Below, piece by piece: positions 1 through 8,264 of a DNA stretch of 64,000 nt. The notes beneath the pieces are model-generated. The model was not told the DNA's origin, searched no databases, and was given only the letters and a program-made list of their open reading frames with translations. The stretch spans positions 1 to 64,000 of the forward strand of contig DDNP01000002.1 in assembly GCA_002341185.1 (NCBI GenBank), written 5' to 3'. Origin of the DNA: Candidatus Neomicrothrix sp. UBA2517 (GTDB taxonomy: Bacteria; Actinomycetota; Acidimicrobiia; Acidimicrobiales; UBA8592). Positions within the stretch are counted from its first letter, which is position 1. Each line of letters starts with the position of its first letter. The translations under genes and the position numbers were made by a program.

Positions 1-17
1 CGTTTTACGCTTTACAT

Positions 18-986
18 GTGGCTACGAACCTTAAACGACCCAATGGATGTTTACCACCGATTGCAATTGATCATGTGGTAGTTGAGCCAGAACAAATAAG
101 AGCAATCGCTCGCAATAATGGGCCATATTTCATGCCTGCACGGTATCTGATAGGTGGCGAGACAGCTGCTGATGCTCGTAAAAGGAGACCGAAAATTGTA
201 AAAGACGCTCCCGCATATCTGATTGGACCTACATGGCGGGGAGATTGGGCATTTGACGGCGAAGTCCTAGTTGAAGAAGCAGCGTTTTTGCTACACCATG
301 AAACTTTTATGGAATCAGCACGCACCTTGTTTAATAGCGACATCGTGATTCCAGAGCAGGTTTTTGTTAACTTGTCTACTCCAATGAAAGCGCAACCGTT
401 CTCACATGTTGATATTCCAGAATTCATGGGAGTGAATCGCCGGAACGTGCCGGGGTGGTTTCTTCAAGCTATGGGATCATCAAGACTTTTTGAGGATGTC
501 CGAATATCAATTATCACTGTTGTTGCATGGTTTTATGAGGGCGAAAGAGGGTTCTTTCGATATTGGCCATCAGGCAGAAACAATGACAGTGTCCGACATG
601 AACACATGTGGAATACAGCAGTCGCAGGTGATAACGATTTCATGCATCACCTTGTTGAGAGAGTTGGCCCTAAAGGATCCATCCCTCCCGAAGGGATGAC
701 AATAAATACCGAGCTATTTTTCAACGATGCCAAATGGAACGTTGTTGAGAATGGAAAAGTCTTATCATCATTTGACGATAAGAGTGTTCGATTGTCGCTG
801 TCATGGAAAGCAAAATTGTTTTCGGATACAAAGAATCTTGAAGATTACCAAACAGGTGCGGGAGATATTACTGTCTCTGAGGCTATCAACCGTTTTAACG
901 CTCATTTAGGTTCCAACTTCTCTGACTTGAGTGATGATGACCTAAGGGTGCAACTCACTGAGCGTTGGAGTGGATACGTTATTTAG
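18..986 (+). CDS. Uncharacterised protein, possible 2OG/Fe(II)-like fold
   Basis: I do not recognise this 322-residue protein. The GTG at 18 is the first usable start, but no in-frame stop is visible upstream, so the true start could lie before the window. There is no signal peptide or membrane segment. An H-x-D pair (His130, Asp132) lies in a Pro/Phe-rich stretch, followed by beta-type hydrophobic strands, a His-rich region (about 193-211) and an Arg in 'VRLSLSWK' near residue 260. That order resembles the HxD...H...R metal and co-substrate layout of non-haem iron dioxygenases. This is only a motif-level inference. It converges with the SDR gene, and the two overlap by 4 bases. Confidence 0.6.
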   Translation: MATNLKRPNGCLPPIAIDHVVVEPEQIRAIARNNGPYFMPARYLIGGETAADARKRRPKIVKDAPAYLIGPTWRGDWAFDGEVLVEEAAFLLHHETFMESARTLFNSDIVIPEQVFVNLSTPMKAQPFSHVDIPEFMGVNRRNVPGWFLQAMGSSRLFEDVRISIITVVAWFYEGERGFFRYWPSGRNNDSVRHEHMWNTAVAGDNDFMHHLVERVGPKGSIPPEGMTINTELFFNDAKWNVVENGKVLSSFDDKSVRLSLSWKAKLFSDTKNLEDYQTGAGDITVSEAINRFNAHLGSNFSDLSDDDLRVQLTERWSGYVI

Positions 987-1882
987 TCTTCTTTGGTTTC
1001 TCCTCCGTGAGCGAGACGAGGAGCGAACTGAAGAGGTTCATCGGAATACGGATTTGCCCTTGGTGCATCTTTAAATCGTTCTCGAGCTGATGTCGGTGTT
1101 TCACCGTTTTCATCTGTGATTTGGTAACCGATCCCTAATTCGCTGCTCCAGTGCACTCGTCCCGTCATCTCATGATGAAGGGGATCAGTAATAACAGCAG
1201 CTGCTACTCTTCCGACAAATATTGGTGTTTCAGCCCCATCCATAGCTACTTGTATGCCTTGTGCTGCCTGGTCTTCTATAAATTCTGTTCGTGTCGGACC
1301 GGGCCTTAAAGCTAGAGCTGTCACATTTTTGGGCGCTAACTCAACGGCCATGTCATGGGTGAGGCGATCTAGTGCTGCTTTCCCTGTTGAGTAGGATGAG
1401 CTGAAAAGGTAAATGAGCCCTGCGGGTGAAGTGATGTTAATGATGATAGGGCGTTTAGGGGATTCAAATAGAAGTGGTGCTGCATGCCATGAAGCTACGT
1501 AATGTGCTCGGCATCCAATTCCTACTTGGTCATCCCAGATACTTACTGGGTGTTCCCAAAATCCTCCGTCCCATGCGGGTGGGTCTGGAATTTTGAAAAC
1601 ATTATTGACGAGAATATCTAAGTGCCCGTGTTCTTCTTTAACTTGGGTGAAAACGGCTTCTATTTGGGTGTCGTCAAAGTGATCGGTTTGGATTGCTATG
1701 CCTTTCCCGCCTGCTTTTGTAACTTCTCGGGCCGTGGTATCTATTGTTCTTGGCTTGTCTCCGGTGCTTCGACCTGTGACGTACACGGTTGCGCCTTGTT
1801 CGCCTAAGCCTATTGCTACACCTCGCCCGATGCCTCGACTGGCTCCGGTGACGACTGCTATTTGTCCGTCTAATGATCCCAT
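983..1882 (-). CDS. SDR-family NAD(P)-dependent oxidoreductase, DHRS1-like
   Basis: This is a classical short-chain dehydrogenase/reductase of 299 residues, slightly longer than the usual 250. The Rossmann motif TGASRGIG sits at residues 12-19, VNN near 92-94, and the YxxxK catalytic pair appears as 'SYSTGKAALDR' near residue 165. The opening 'GQIAVVTGASRGIGRGVAIGL' region and the overall length resemble the DHRS1-like subgroup, whose bacterial substrates are mostly unknown. It is expected to be cytosolic. The start is supported by a GGAGGAG ribosome-binding site just upstream of the ATG at 1882. The gene diverges from the LLM oxidoreductase at 1971, so the roughly 90 bases between them probably hold both promoters. 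Confidence 0.9.
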   Translation of the reverse strand: MGSLDGQIAVVTGASRGIGRGVAIGLGEQGATVYVTGRSTGDKPRTIDTTAREVTKAGGKGIAIQTDHFDDTQIEAVFTQVKEEHGHLDILVNNVFKIPDPPAWDGGFWEHPVSIWDDQVGIGCRAHYVASWHAAPLLFESPKRPIIINITSPAGLIYLFSSSYSTGKAALDRLTHDMAVELAPKNVTALALRPGPTRTEFIEDQAAQGIQVAMDGAETPIFVGRVAAAVITDPLHHEMTGRVHWSSELGIGYQITDENGETPTSARERFKDAPRANPYSDEPLQFAPRLAHGGETKED

Positions 1883-1970
1883 GTTCTCCTCCGCATCAAC
1901 CTACGTGCATGTTAAGCGACGAAATGAATGGTTTCTATTTTGTTTCTATTTTTCTGTGTAACGCCTTTGA

Positions 1971-2894
1971 GTGATACAAATGGGGAGGGCTACAAAAGGG
2001 TTGTGGATGCAAAAGTTTTCTGAGACAAGTCCGAAGTTAGGAATAACAATGCTCGCGACTTGCAACACGCTCCCTCCTTCGCAATTAGCTGTGGAGGTTG
2101 AAAGTCGGGGGTTCGATTCGTTATGGCTTCCCGAGCATTCTCATATTCCTACAAGCCGGTCAACACCGTTCCCTGGTGCTGCGCCCGGCCGTGAAGAATT
2201 ACCTGACGTGTACTGGCATTTGAATGACCAATTAGTAGCGCTATCAATGGCTGTCGCTGTGACGAAGAATCTGATTCTTGGTACTGCGGTGACATTGGTT
2301 GCTCAACATGACCCTATTTGGTTGGCGAAACAATTAGCGACATTGGATTTCCATAGTCAGGGTCGCCTAGAGGTCGGCGTCGGGTTTGGGTGGAACCGTG
2401 AAGAGTATGAGGCCCATGGGCATGGGTTCTCTGACCGTTACACACGTACGAAGGACAATGTTGGAATTATGCGTGCGCTGTGGACGCAAGATGAGGCTTC
2501 CTTTATTGGTGAACGTGAATCGTTGGAACCATCGTGGTCGTGGCCGAAGCCTTCAAGAAATATTCCGTTGCTTCTTGGTGGTGGTAGTGGTCCGAGATTA
2601 TTATCGCATTTGTTTGAATGGGGTGATGGGTGGATGCCGATACGGAGCCCTAAAGGTTCATTTATTGATGAAATTTTGAAAGTACGCAGGTTAGCCGAAG
2701 AAACTGGACGAGACCCGGCCTCTATTTCTATTACTGTGATGAATGCACCGCATGATCTTGATGAACTTGCGGAATTGGGTGAGTTAGACGTTGATCGTGT
2801 GGTGTTTACGATTTGGCCACAGGATCCGGATGCTGTCTTATCTGAGTTGGATAGGTTAACTGGTATTGCTGATTCGTTTTTATCTGGTAATTAA
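1971..2894 (+). CDS. LLM-class F420-dependent oxidoreductase (TIGR03619-like)
   Basis: This is a TIM-barrel luciferase-like monooxygenase family enzyme that would use reduced F420 or FMN for hydride transfer. The sequence has the family's 'GFDSLWLPEHSHIP' segment near the N-terminus and the diagnostic 'GVGFGWNREEYEAHG' motif about halfway. It also has a later 'LLGGGSGPRLL' phosphate-binding loop, as in the Rv2161c-like subgroup (TIGR03619). The substrate is unknown. The first start is GTG at 1971. ATG codons at 1980 and 2007 are alternatives, and 2007 has an AAAGGG element nearby and begins closer to the conserved domain. It ends 2 bases before the convergent ABC permease gene. Confidence 0.88.
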   Translation: MIQMGRATKGLWMQKFSETSPKLGITMLATCNTLPPSQLAVEVESRGFDSLWLPEHSHIPTSRSTPFPGAAPGREELPDVYWHLNDQLVALSMAVAVTKNLILGTAVTLVAQHDPIWLAKQLATLDFHSQGRLEVGVGFGWNREEYEAHGHGFSDRYTRTKDNVGIMRALWTQDEASFIGERESLEPSWSWPKPSRNIPLLLGGGSGPRLLSHLFEWGDGWMPIRSPKGSFIDEILKVRRLAEETGRDPASISITVMNAPHDLDELAELGELDVDRVVFTIWPQDPDAVLSELDRLTGIADSFLSGN

Positions 2895-2896
2895 AG

Positions 2897-3628
2897 TTAG
2901 GGAACTTCTAAGCGGTTCAATCGTGCACTTGAGAACGCTATGCCTGCAATGGTGATAATGATCAGCATCAGTGCGCTGACTCCCTGTGAGGGGTCAAAGA
3001 GATAATCAAAATCTACATTGGTTCGCTTAGTAATAATTGCTCGGCTGTAACCGGAAATAGCAAGAGCAGCTGCAGGTTTAGCAAAGCTAGCAACGATTGC
3101 TTCCCAGATGAAAATATATGCGATCCCCCAAAGCACAGGGTTTTTTACAATCAAGCCAAGGAGGACGAATAGGCTGCTATAGGCAAGTACCGCAAGAATC
3201 GACGTAAGCACAGTTCCGACGATGACAGTATTTCCGGCATCGAGAAGAATCGCGGAAATCGTCATCGGTATGACAGTAAGTGGGAGTGCGATGGTGACGC
3301 TTGCTGCCCATGCACCTATTGAAACTGACAACCTTGAAATTGGGCGTAACCATAGGTAAACCAGCGTTCCGTCTTCTCGTGTATCTCCAAGTGATGCTGA
3401 TGCGAAAATAAGCGCAACAATAGGTACGAGTATTGATAGCCCCATGTAGGAAACGAAACCTACGCCTGCTTCTAGTGGGTCATCACTTTGCCTCCCGATA
3501 ACCCACCCGAGAAGGATTGGGAGTAAGCCGACAATTATAATTCCTATAAGTCGGCCTTTCGTTATGAGTTGTTTCAATAAGACATTGTGAGTCAACTTTA
3601 TTGCTTGTAGCGCTGGAATCGAAGACAT
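2897..3628 (-). CDS. ABC-2 type transporter permease (second pair)
   Basis: This 243-residue integral membrane protein has about six hydrophobic segments (near residues 25-45, 58-82, 103-130, 137-160, 163-185 and 220-238). That is the usual size of an ABC-2 export permease. It overlaps the upstream ATPase gene by one base (stop/start fusion at 3628), so the two are translationally coupled and should form one transporter. It is the last gene of a probable minus-strand operon that starts near 8120. The substrate is unknown. ABC-2 permeases usually export lipids, polysaccharides, antibiotics or peptides. Confidence 0.85.
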   Translation of the reverse strand: MSSIPALQAIKLTHNVLLKQLITKGRLIGIIIVGLLPILLGWVIGRQSDDPLEAGVGFVSYMGLSILVPIVALIFASASLGDTREDGTLVYLWLRPISRLSVSIGAWAASVTIALPLTVIPMTISAILLDAGNTVIVGTVLTSILAVLAYSSLFVLLGLIVKNPVLWGIAYIFIWEAIVASFAKPAAALAISGYSRAIITKRTNVDFDYLFDPSQGVSALMLIIITIAGIAFSSARLNRLEVP

Positions 3629-4566
3629 TATTTCCCTTTAATTAGATAGCGAAATACTGATTCAAGGTCATCATCCATGGGCACGACTTCGTTAAGACTT
3701 ACGTTCAGCTCTTTTGCTATTGGAGCGATTGATCGTCCAAAAGTATCTATATGTGATGTGGTGATGTTGAGAGTTTCCTCTTCTATGTTGATGCCGTCAA
3801 TGATTTCTCGCTCTAATAATGCGGCGCCAAGTCTTCGTGGCTGATTAGTTCTTATTTGGATAGCGTGGGGTTGGTCTTCCATAAGTGTCCGGAGATCTCT
3901 GTAGTCTCCAGATGCAGCTAAACGTCCTTGCGCAATTACGAGTACTTGTGATCCTATTCGTGCGACTTCATCAAGTATGTGGCTTGAAATAAGAACGCAT
4001 TTTCCTTGCGACCCTAGACTGTGGAAGAGTTCTATCATTCTGTTGCGCTGAACTGGGTCTAACCCTGATAGTGGTTCATCGAGAATAAGAATCTGTGGGT
4101 CATTGACGAGAGCTGCAGCAAGTTTGACGCGTTGGCGCATACCTTTAGAGAAAGAGCCAACTGGTTTGTTCGTCACTGTTTCAAGATCTACGAGTGTGAG
4201 AGCATGTTTAGTGGATTCGAGTGAGTTAGCGACTCCATGTGTCTTGGCTGCTATCTCTACGAATTGTTGTGCAGTCAGTCTGTCAAATAGGGCATCTTGT
4301 TGAGGTGAGAGCCCTATCTTGCCCCGTACCGGGGTGTCTTTTCGTGCGTCACGCCCCAGCACTTTCACGGTTCCTACGGTAGGTGTGGTGAGCCCACATA
4401 GCATGCGGAAAAGTGTTGACTTCCCTGCACCATTTGGCCCAAGCAACGCTGTCACCCCTGCATCTAAAGTGAAGCTGACATCAGAGACAGCGACAACATT
4501 GCCGAATGTTTTAGATGCACCAGACACGTCAATCATATGGATTGGTGGAGGTGGTTTTGGAGCCAT
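3628..4566 (-). CDS. ABC transporter ATP-binding protein (second pair)
   Basis: A nucleotide-binding subunit of 312 residues. Walker A is GPNGAGKST near residue 43. The signature is the less usual 'FSKGMRQRVKLA' (SKGMRQR) near 140. Walker B and the D-loop are 'ILILDEPLSGLDP' near 162, and the H-loop is 'ISSHILDE'. The last 90 residues form a regulatory extension typical of exporters of the CcmA/NatA class. It overlaps the permease upstream (4566) and the one downstream (3628) by one base each. Its ATPase core is only moderately similar to the neighbouring ATPase at 5438-6367, so this is not a recent duplication. Confidence 0.92.
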   Translation of the reverse strand: MAPKPPPPIHMIDVSGASKTFGNVVAVSDVSFTLDAGVTALLGPNGAGKSTLFRMLCGLTTPTVGTVKVLGRDARKDTPVRGKIGLSPQQDALFDRLTAQQFVEIAAKTHGVANSLESTKHALTLVDLETVTNKPVGSFSKGMRQRVKLAAALVNDPQILILDEPLSGLDPVQRNRMIELFHSLGSQGKCVLISSHILDEVARIGSQVLVIAQGRLAASGDYRDLRTLMEDQPHAIQIRTNQPRRLGAALLEREIIDGINIEEETLNITTSHIDTFGRSIAPIAKELNVSLNEVVPMDDDLESVFRYLIKGK

Positions 4567-5441
4567 CAGATTGCTTCCCTATTACGGTAAATGAAAGTGA
4601 TAATGGAGCACGTCGCTATAAGCCAAGCGAAGAATCCGAGTGTGACCATTGAAGTGCTTATCGCGCTATATTCGTTGACGATGGACTCAGCGTTACAGAG
4701 CCGGGCACCGAATTCGTATGCGGTTTCTATTGGGTTTATGAGCAGAATATTTTTACCAATATTAGTTTCCTCATACAGGATCCAGCTTGGAATATTGGTT
4801 CCAACATAGGCAAGGAGTACCACGATACTGGCGATCGCTCTGCGGTTTGTGAAACATGAGAATGCCAGCCCGAAGGCACATAGGAATAACGAAACAAGGA
4901 GGCATGCAAGAAGAAGCCTTCCGAATGTCTCGAACCATGCCCCTATGCCATCTGGACCCAATCCTTTAATCGTTTTCCCTAGAAGGTAGAGAAGAGCAGG
5001 TCCAAATGTGATGAGAAGTATTGATCCAGCTACAGAGAGTGTTTTAGCGGCTAGATACGTTGGTTTTGTTAGCGGTGTTGACATGTAAAGCGAGTACATA
5101 CCATCTTTTTGATCCCGCACTATCGCATCAGGTGCGACGAGGGCTGCAAAGAGAATCATCACGATCGCCGGGGCGACCATTGCCCATGAGTCTTCTGTGA
5201 GGAAACCAGCGTCGTTACTTCCAAAAAAGAAAACAATTGCAAGTTGAATGACAACAATTAAATACGTGATACCTAATATGGCCATGGGGAAAATCTTGTG
5301 TCGTGCTTTGCGCCCTAAACCAAAGATGCTTCGAGTGGTATGCCACGCTGTTGATCGAATAGCACTTCCCACTCCGAGTCTTTCACCGTCAAATTTTCGG
5401 TATCCCCTATCAAGAATTCTGGCATTACCTGTAGTGCTCAT
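4566..5441 (-). CDS. ABC-2 type transporter permease (first pair)
   Basis: A membrane protein of 291 residues with a soluble N-terminal stretch (about 1-45, rich in Arg and Gly) followed by about six membrane segments. It has an ABC-2 permease profile, with 'AAPDAIVRDQKDGMYSLYMSTPLTK'-type cytoplasmic loop features common in this superfamily. Its start overlaps the end of the upstream ATPase by 4 bases (ATGA at 5438-5441), and its stop overlaps the next ATPase start by 1 base. It should pair with the ATPase at 5438-6367. The substrate cannot be read from the sequence. Confidence 0.85.
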   Translation of the reverse strand: MSTTGNARILDRGYRKFDGERLGVGSAIRSTAWHTTRSIFGLGRKARHKIFPMAILGITYLIVVIQLAIVFFFGSNDAGFLTEDSWAMVAPAIVMILFAALVAPDAIVRDQKDGMYSLYMSTPLTKPTYLAAKTLSVAGSILLITFGPALLYLLGKTIKGLGPDGIGAWFETFGRLLLACLLVSLFLCAFGLAFSCFTNRRAIASIVVLLAYVGTNIPSWILYEETNIGKNILLINPIETAYEFGARLCNAESIVNEYSAISTSMVTLGFFAWLIATCSIITFIYRNREAI

Positions 5442-6367
5442 GATGGGACATCCAAAATAATGTCTTCTAGATTACGGCGGCGGTGTTCCAATCGTTTTAA
5501 TCTTGCTCCTGCATCAGCTACTGCATCACGAACTAGATCAGGTAACAGTTCTGGTGCGCCTTCAGGGATTCGCAAAATAGCGCTTTCAGGTTCACGCTGA
5601 ACTATCAGTCCTGCTTGTTGAAGTGCTCGTTCAACGTCTTCTATAGAATTTGGATGTTCATCTACGGTGACCAGTTCTATTTCAAGTCCGGTGCTTTCAC
5701 CAGTAAGTTTGTCTAATTGACCTGCTGCTACAAGTTTTCCAGCATTGAGAATGACAATGTTATCGCAGATCTGTTCAACCTCTTCAAGGAGATGAGACGA
5801 GATCATGACATGTATTCCGTACTCTTCACTGATTTGGCGAATAAGGGTCAGTACCTCATCTCTGGCAAGAGGGTCTAACCCATCAGTGGGTTCGTCAAGA
5901 AAAACAAGTTGCGGGTCAGCAGCTATTGCTTGTGCTAATTTCACGCGCTGTCTTTGCCCAGTGGACATAGTCCCTATCGGCCGGAATCGCTCTTCGCCGA
6001 GACCAACAAGCCATAAAATATCGCTTGCTCTTGTTTTTGCTTCTTTCCTTGGTATGCCTCGGACTTCTGCAAGATGTTTTACAAAATCAACTGCAGGCAT
6101 TTCGTCGGGCAGTATATTCCGTTCAGGTCCATAGGATACGAGTGAACGTAATTTCGCACCATCAACGACTGGTTCGAGACCAAGGACCTTAATTGACCCA
6201 ATAGTTGGTGCTCGTAAACCTAATGCAATAGACATAAACGTGGTTTTACCAGCACCATTGGCTCCAACTAATCCTGTTACTCCGGAATGGACCGTGAAAT
6301 CAACACTGTCCAGTGCTCGATGTTGCCCGAACTGCATTGACAATTCGTTGACGGTGATGAGTTCCAT
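5438..6367 (-). CDS. ABC transporter ATP-binding protein (first pair)
   Basis: A 309-residue ATPase of the exporter (DrrA/CcmA-like) class. Walker A is GANGAGKTT near residue 35, the signature is 'MSTGQRQRVKLAQA' near 137, Walker B is 'LVFLDEPTDGLDP' near 160, and the switch His is in 'ISSHLLEE'. The C-terminal 80 residues are a separate alpha/beta extension. It begins 32 bases after the ABM-like small gene, on the same strand, and is translationally coupled to the following permease. Together the four genes 2897-6367 encode two ABC-2 exporters, or one hetero-assembly. Confidence 0.92.
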   Translation of the reverse strand: MELITVNELSMQFGQHRALDSVDFTVHSGVTGLVGANGAGKTTFMSIALGLRAPTIGSIKVLGLEPVVDGAKLRSLVSYGPERNILPDEMPAVDFVKHLAEVRGIPRKEAKTRASDILWLVGLGEERFRPIGTMSTGQRQRVKLAQAIAADPQLVFLDEPTDGLDPLARDEVLTLIRQISEEYGIHVMISSHLLEEVEQICDNIVILNAGKLVAAGQLDKLTGESTGLEIELVTVDEHPNSIEDVERALQQAGLIVQREPESAILRIPEGAPELLPDLVRDAVADAGARLKRLEHRRRNLEDIILDVPS

Positions 6368-6399
6368 AATGCGTTTTCTAAAGGCCTAGTAGTTCTACC

Positions 6400-6687
6400 T
6401 TAGACTTCATATTCTCCAAAGACGTCAAGGTTTCTGAACGTGATATCTCCAAATGATTGTTGTGTTTCTTCGTGATCATCATTGGTTATTTCAAGTTCAT
6501 TATTCTTTTGAGCTTCGTCCCAGGAGTCAAACTCTATGAGTTGAATAAGCTTTCCGTTATCGCGATCAATGCATATTGTTGCTTTTCGTGCGTATGATTT
6601 CCCGCCTGCTTTTTCTATGTACTGTTTGAGTGCCTTTTCCGCATCCTCTGGAGCTCCTTCGAACTCCATTACTTGAATAAACTTCAT
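6400..6687 (-). CDS. Small ABM-like alpha/beta protein
   Basis: A 95-residue soluble protein. The pattern (beta strand '[11 protein letters not shown]', helix about 15-27, strands 'KATICIDRD' and 'KLIQLIEFD', helix 'SWDEAQKNN', strand '[14 protein letters not shown]') fits a dimeric alpha/beta barrel such as ABM-type small monooxygenase-fold proteins. I see no catalytic residues that would fix a function. Its ATG overlaps the stop of the ribbon-helix-helix gene by 4 bases (6684-6687), so the two are translationally coupled. It may be a ligand-binding or enzymatic partner, but this is not determined. Confidence 0.7.
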   Translation of the reverse strand: MKFIQVMEFEGAPEDAEKALKQYIEKAGGKSYARKATICIDRDNGKLIQLIEFDSWDEAQKNNELEITNDDHEETQQSFGDITFRNLDVFGEYEV

Positions 6688-6881
6688 AATTTCCCTTTCT
6701 TCGTATTATTAATATCGCTTGTTTCCGCTTGTTGTGATCGCCCAGCTTTCTGAACTGCTTCTGATAGTACCGCTTCTATTTGGGCATTAACAGACCTGAA
6801 CTCATCACCAGCCCACTTTTCGTAGGCTCGGTAGAGATCCTCGGATAGACGCAGAGGAAATTGCTTTCTTCCATTTCGCAT
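6684..6881 (-). CDS. Ribbon-helix-helix (Arc-like) DNA-binding protein
   Basis: A 65-residue protein with the Arc/CopG-type layout. A beta strand '[15 protein letters not shown]' is followed by helix A and helix B ('[15 protein letters not shown]'). The RSxNAxI turn is the family hallmark. The C-terminal 15 residues are polar. It lies 14 bases after the SPFH gene and overlaps the following small gene. RHH proteins commonly repress their own operon by binding short tandem half-sites. The symmetric triple site at 8131-8160, ahead of this gene set, is the natural candidate operator. That link is an inference. Confidence 0.8.
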   Translation of the reverse strand: MRNGRKQFPLRLSEDLYRAYEKWAGDEFRSVNAQIEAVLSEAVQKAGRSQQAETSDINNTKKGKL

Positions 6882-6895
6882 TATCTTACTGTTTC

Positions 6896-7801
6896 TTATC
6901 GGTTTAATGTTCCAACATTTACAACCGGCGAAGTCGGTGCATCACTTGCAATCACTGTCATCAAGTTAGAAGCGAACGTTGCTTTACGCTCATCGTCTAG
7001 ATTGATGGGATCGCTTCCATCAGTTCCCTCTTCTAAAGCATCTATAGCTTCGCGTACCATGAGTACTGCGCCTTCAACTATTTTAGCTCTCGCTGCAACA
7101 ATTGCTGAGGCTTGTTGTCGACGGAGCATTGCTTCAGCAATCTCTGGAGCGTAGGCCAAGTCATTAAGCCTGGCTTCAAGTATTTCTACTCCGGCCGCAC
7201 GGGCTCGTTCTTGAAGTTCTGTTCGGAGGTTATCATTCACTTCACTAGCATCTCCGATAAGTGTAATTTCCTCTTCGTCTTCGAATGAGTCGTACGGGTA
7301 TGACCTCGCTAAGTTCCGCACTGCGGCCTCAGACTGTGTGTGAACATAATTGGTGAAATTCTCTACCCCAAAAATAGCTTTTGCGACATCAACGACTCGC
7401 CAAACGACGACAGCTCCAATTTCTATCGGGTTTCCGTTTGCATCATTGACTTTTGCTGTTTGGGTCGTAAAGTTTCGCACACGGAGTGAAACTTTTTTCT
7501 TTGAGTAAAAGAGATTAGTGAAACGTAGTCCTTGTGTTGCGTCACTACCTCTGTAGGCGCCAAAAAGTGTAAGAACAGCGGCTTGATTGGGTTGCAGCAT
7601 GTACAAGCACATCGGTGCAATAAGGAAGAAAAGTGAGCATAGTATTCCCGGTAGGATAGTCCCGCCGTTGCTCACTCCTGATAGTGACCAAAGGACAATC
7701 ATAACTGGGAGGTTGATTAACCAGATAATGATCATCGTTATGCCATTTCGAACTTTACCTACTTTGTCTGGAATTAGATCGTCTACTTTTATTTCGTTCA
7801 T
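6896..7801 (-). CDS. SPFH/band 7 (stomatin-like) membrane protein
   Basis: A 301-residue protein with two N-terminal membrane segments (about residues 18-40 and 46-68). A band-7/SPFH domain follows (about 70-250), with '[16 protein letters not shown]' at its start and '[26 protein letters not shown]' as the typical late SPFH strand. The helical C-terminus is Ala/Glu-rich, as expected for oligomerisation. SPFH proteins form membrane microdomain scaffolds or protease/channel regulators. It lies between a YbjQ protein (19 bases upstream) and an RHH regulator (14 bases downstream), suggesting a membrane-stress or membrane-organisation role. Confidence 0.9.
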   Translation of the reverse strand: MNEIKVDDLIPDKVGKVRNGITMIIIWLINLPVMIVLWSLSGVSNGGTILPGILCSLFFLIAPMCLYMLQPNQAAVLTLFGAYRGSDATQGLRFTNLFYSKKKVSLRVRNFTTQTAKVNDANGNPIEIGAVVVWRVVDVAKAIFGVENFTNYVHTQSEAAVRNLARSYPYDSFEDEEEITLIGDASEVNDNLRTELQERARAAGVEILEARLNDLAYAPEIAEAMLRRQQASAIVAARAKIVEGAVLMVREAIDALEEGTDGSDPINLDDERKATFASNLMTVIASDAPTSPVVNVGTLNR

Positions 7802-7820
7802 GACGGGGGTCCTTTCTTAA

Positions 7821-8120
7821 CTAGCGCTTTATGGCTGTTCCATAGGCGAGTATTTCAGCAGCTCCAGCGGCTACTTCAGTGCTTTCGAAACGGACACCAA
7901 CAATAGCGTTTGCTCCAAGGGCTGTTGCATTCGAAATCATTTGATCGATTGCGTCTGTTCGAGCTTCTTCCATGAGTTTTTCGTAACTTCCAAGCTTTCC
8001 ACCTACTAAGCCCTTTAAACCCGCACCAATATCTTTCACTATGTCTTTTGTTTTGATTGTGCTTCCGGTAACCAAACCAAGTGGGGTACCAGCAACGTTT
8101 TCTATTGTGAACAGATCCAT
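7821..8120 (-). CDS. YbjQ/UPF0145 (DUF74) family protein
   Basis: A 99-residue protein matching the YbjQ family. The features are a 'TGSTIKTKDIVKDIGAGLKGLVGG' region, 'YEKLMEEARTDAIDQMI', and the family's 'ANAIVGVRFESTEV' strand with a final 'LAYGTAIKR'. Family members form pentamers and are often annotated as heavy-metal-binding on weak grounds. It is the first gene of the minus-strand run 8120-2897. An AAGGAGAA ribosome-binding site precedes the ATG, and the triple operator at 8131-8160 starts 11 bases upstream of the start codon. Confidence 0.9.
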   Translation of the reverse strand: MDLFTIENVAGTPLGLVTGSTIKTKDIVKDIGAGLKGLVGGKLGSYEKLMEEARTDAIDQMISNATALGANAIVGVRFESTEVAAGAAEILAYGTAIKR

Positions 8121-8130
8121 AAATTCTCCT

Positions 8131-8160
8131 TATATCAAAGTGATATCACAATGATATATC
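8131..8160 (-). promoter_or_regulatory. Symmetric triple operator upstream of ybjQ-SPFH-RHH genes
   Basis: The sequence reads ATATCA-N3-TGATATCA-N3-TGATAT, so two overlapping inverted repeats share a central TGATATCA palindrome (8141-8148). The whole array is symmetric about 8144/8145. It sits immediately upstream of the YbjQ ribosome-binding site. This arrangement suits cooperative binding of a dimeric regulator, most simply the RHH protein encoded three genes downstream. Other dimeric repressors such as PadR-type proteins also use TGATATCA-like sites. Confidence 0.7.
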
Positions 8161-8264
8161 TGTTGCCAAACATCTGCAAATCTGGTTGCAATTTGTAAAC
8201 CTTTTATAGATGTTCGGTTGTTAAATCTGCCTTATCTATCGTTGTCCGGTAATCTCAGAGCAAG

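Noticed and set aside
1933..1953. Direct repeat TTTCTATTTT twice
   Set aside because: Low-complexity AT-rich repeat in a divergent promoter region; nothing else supports a function.
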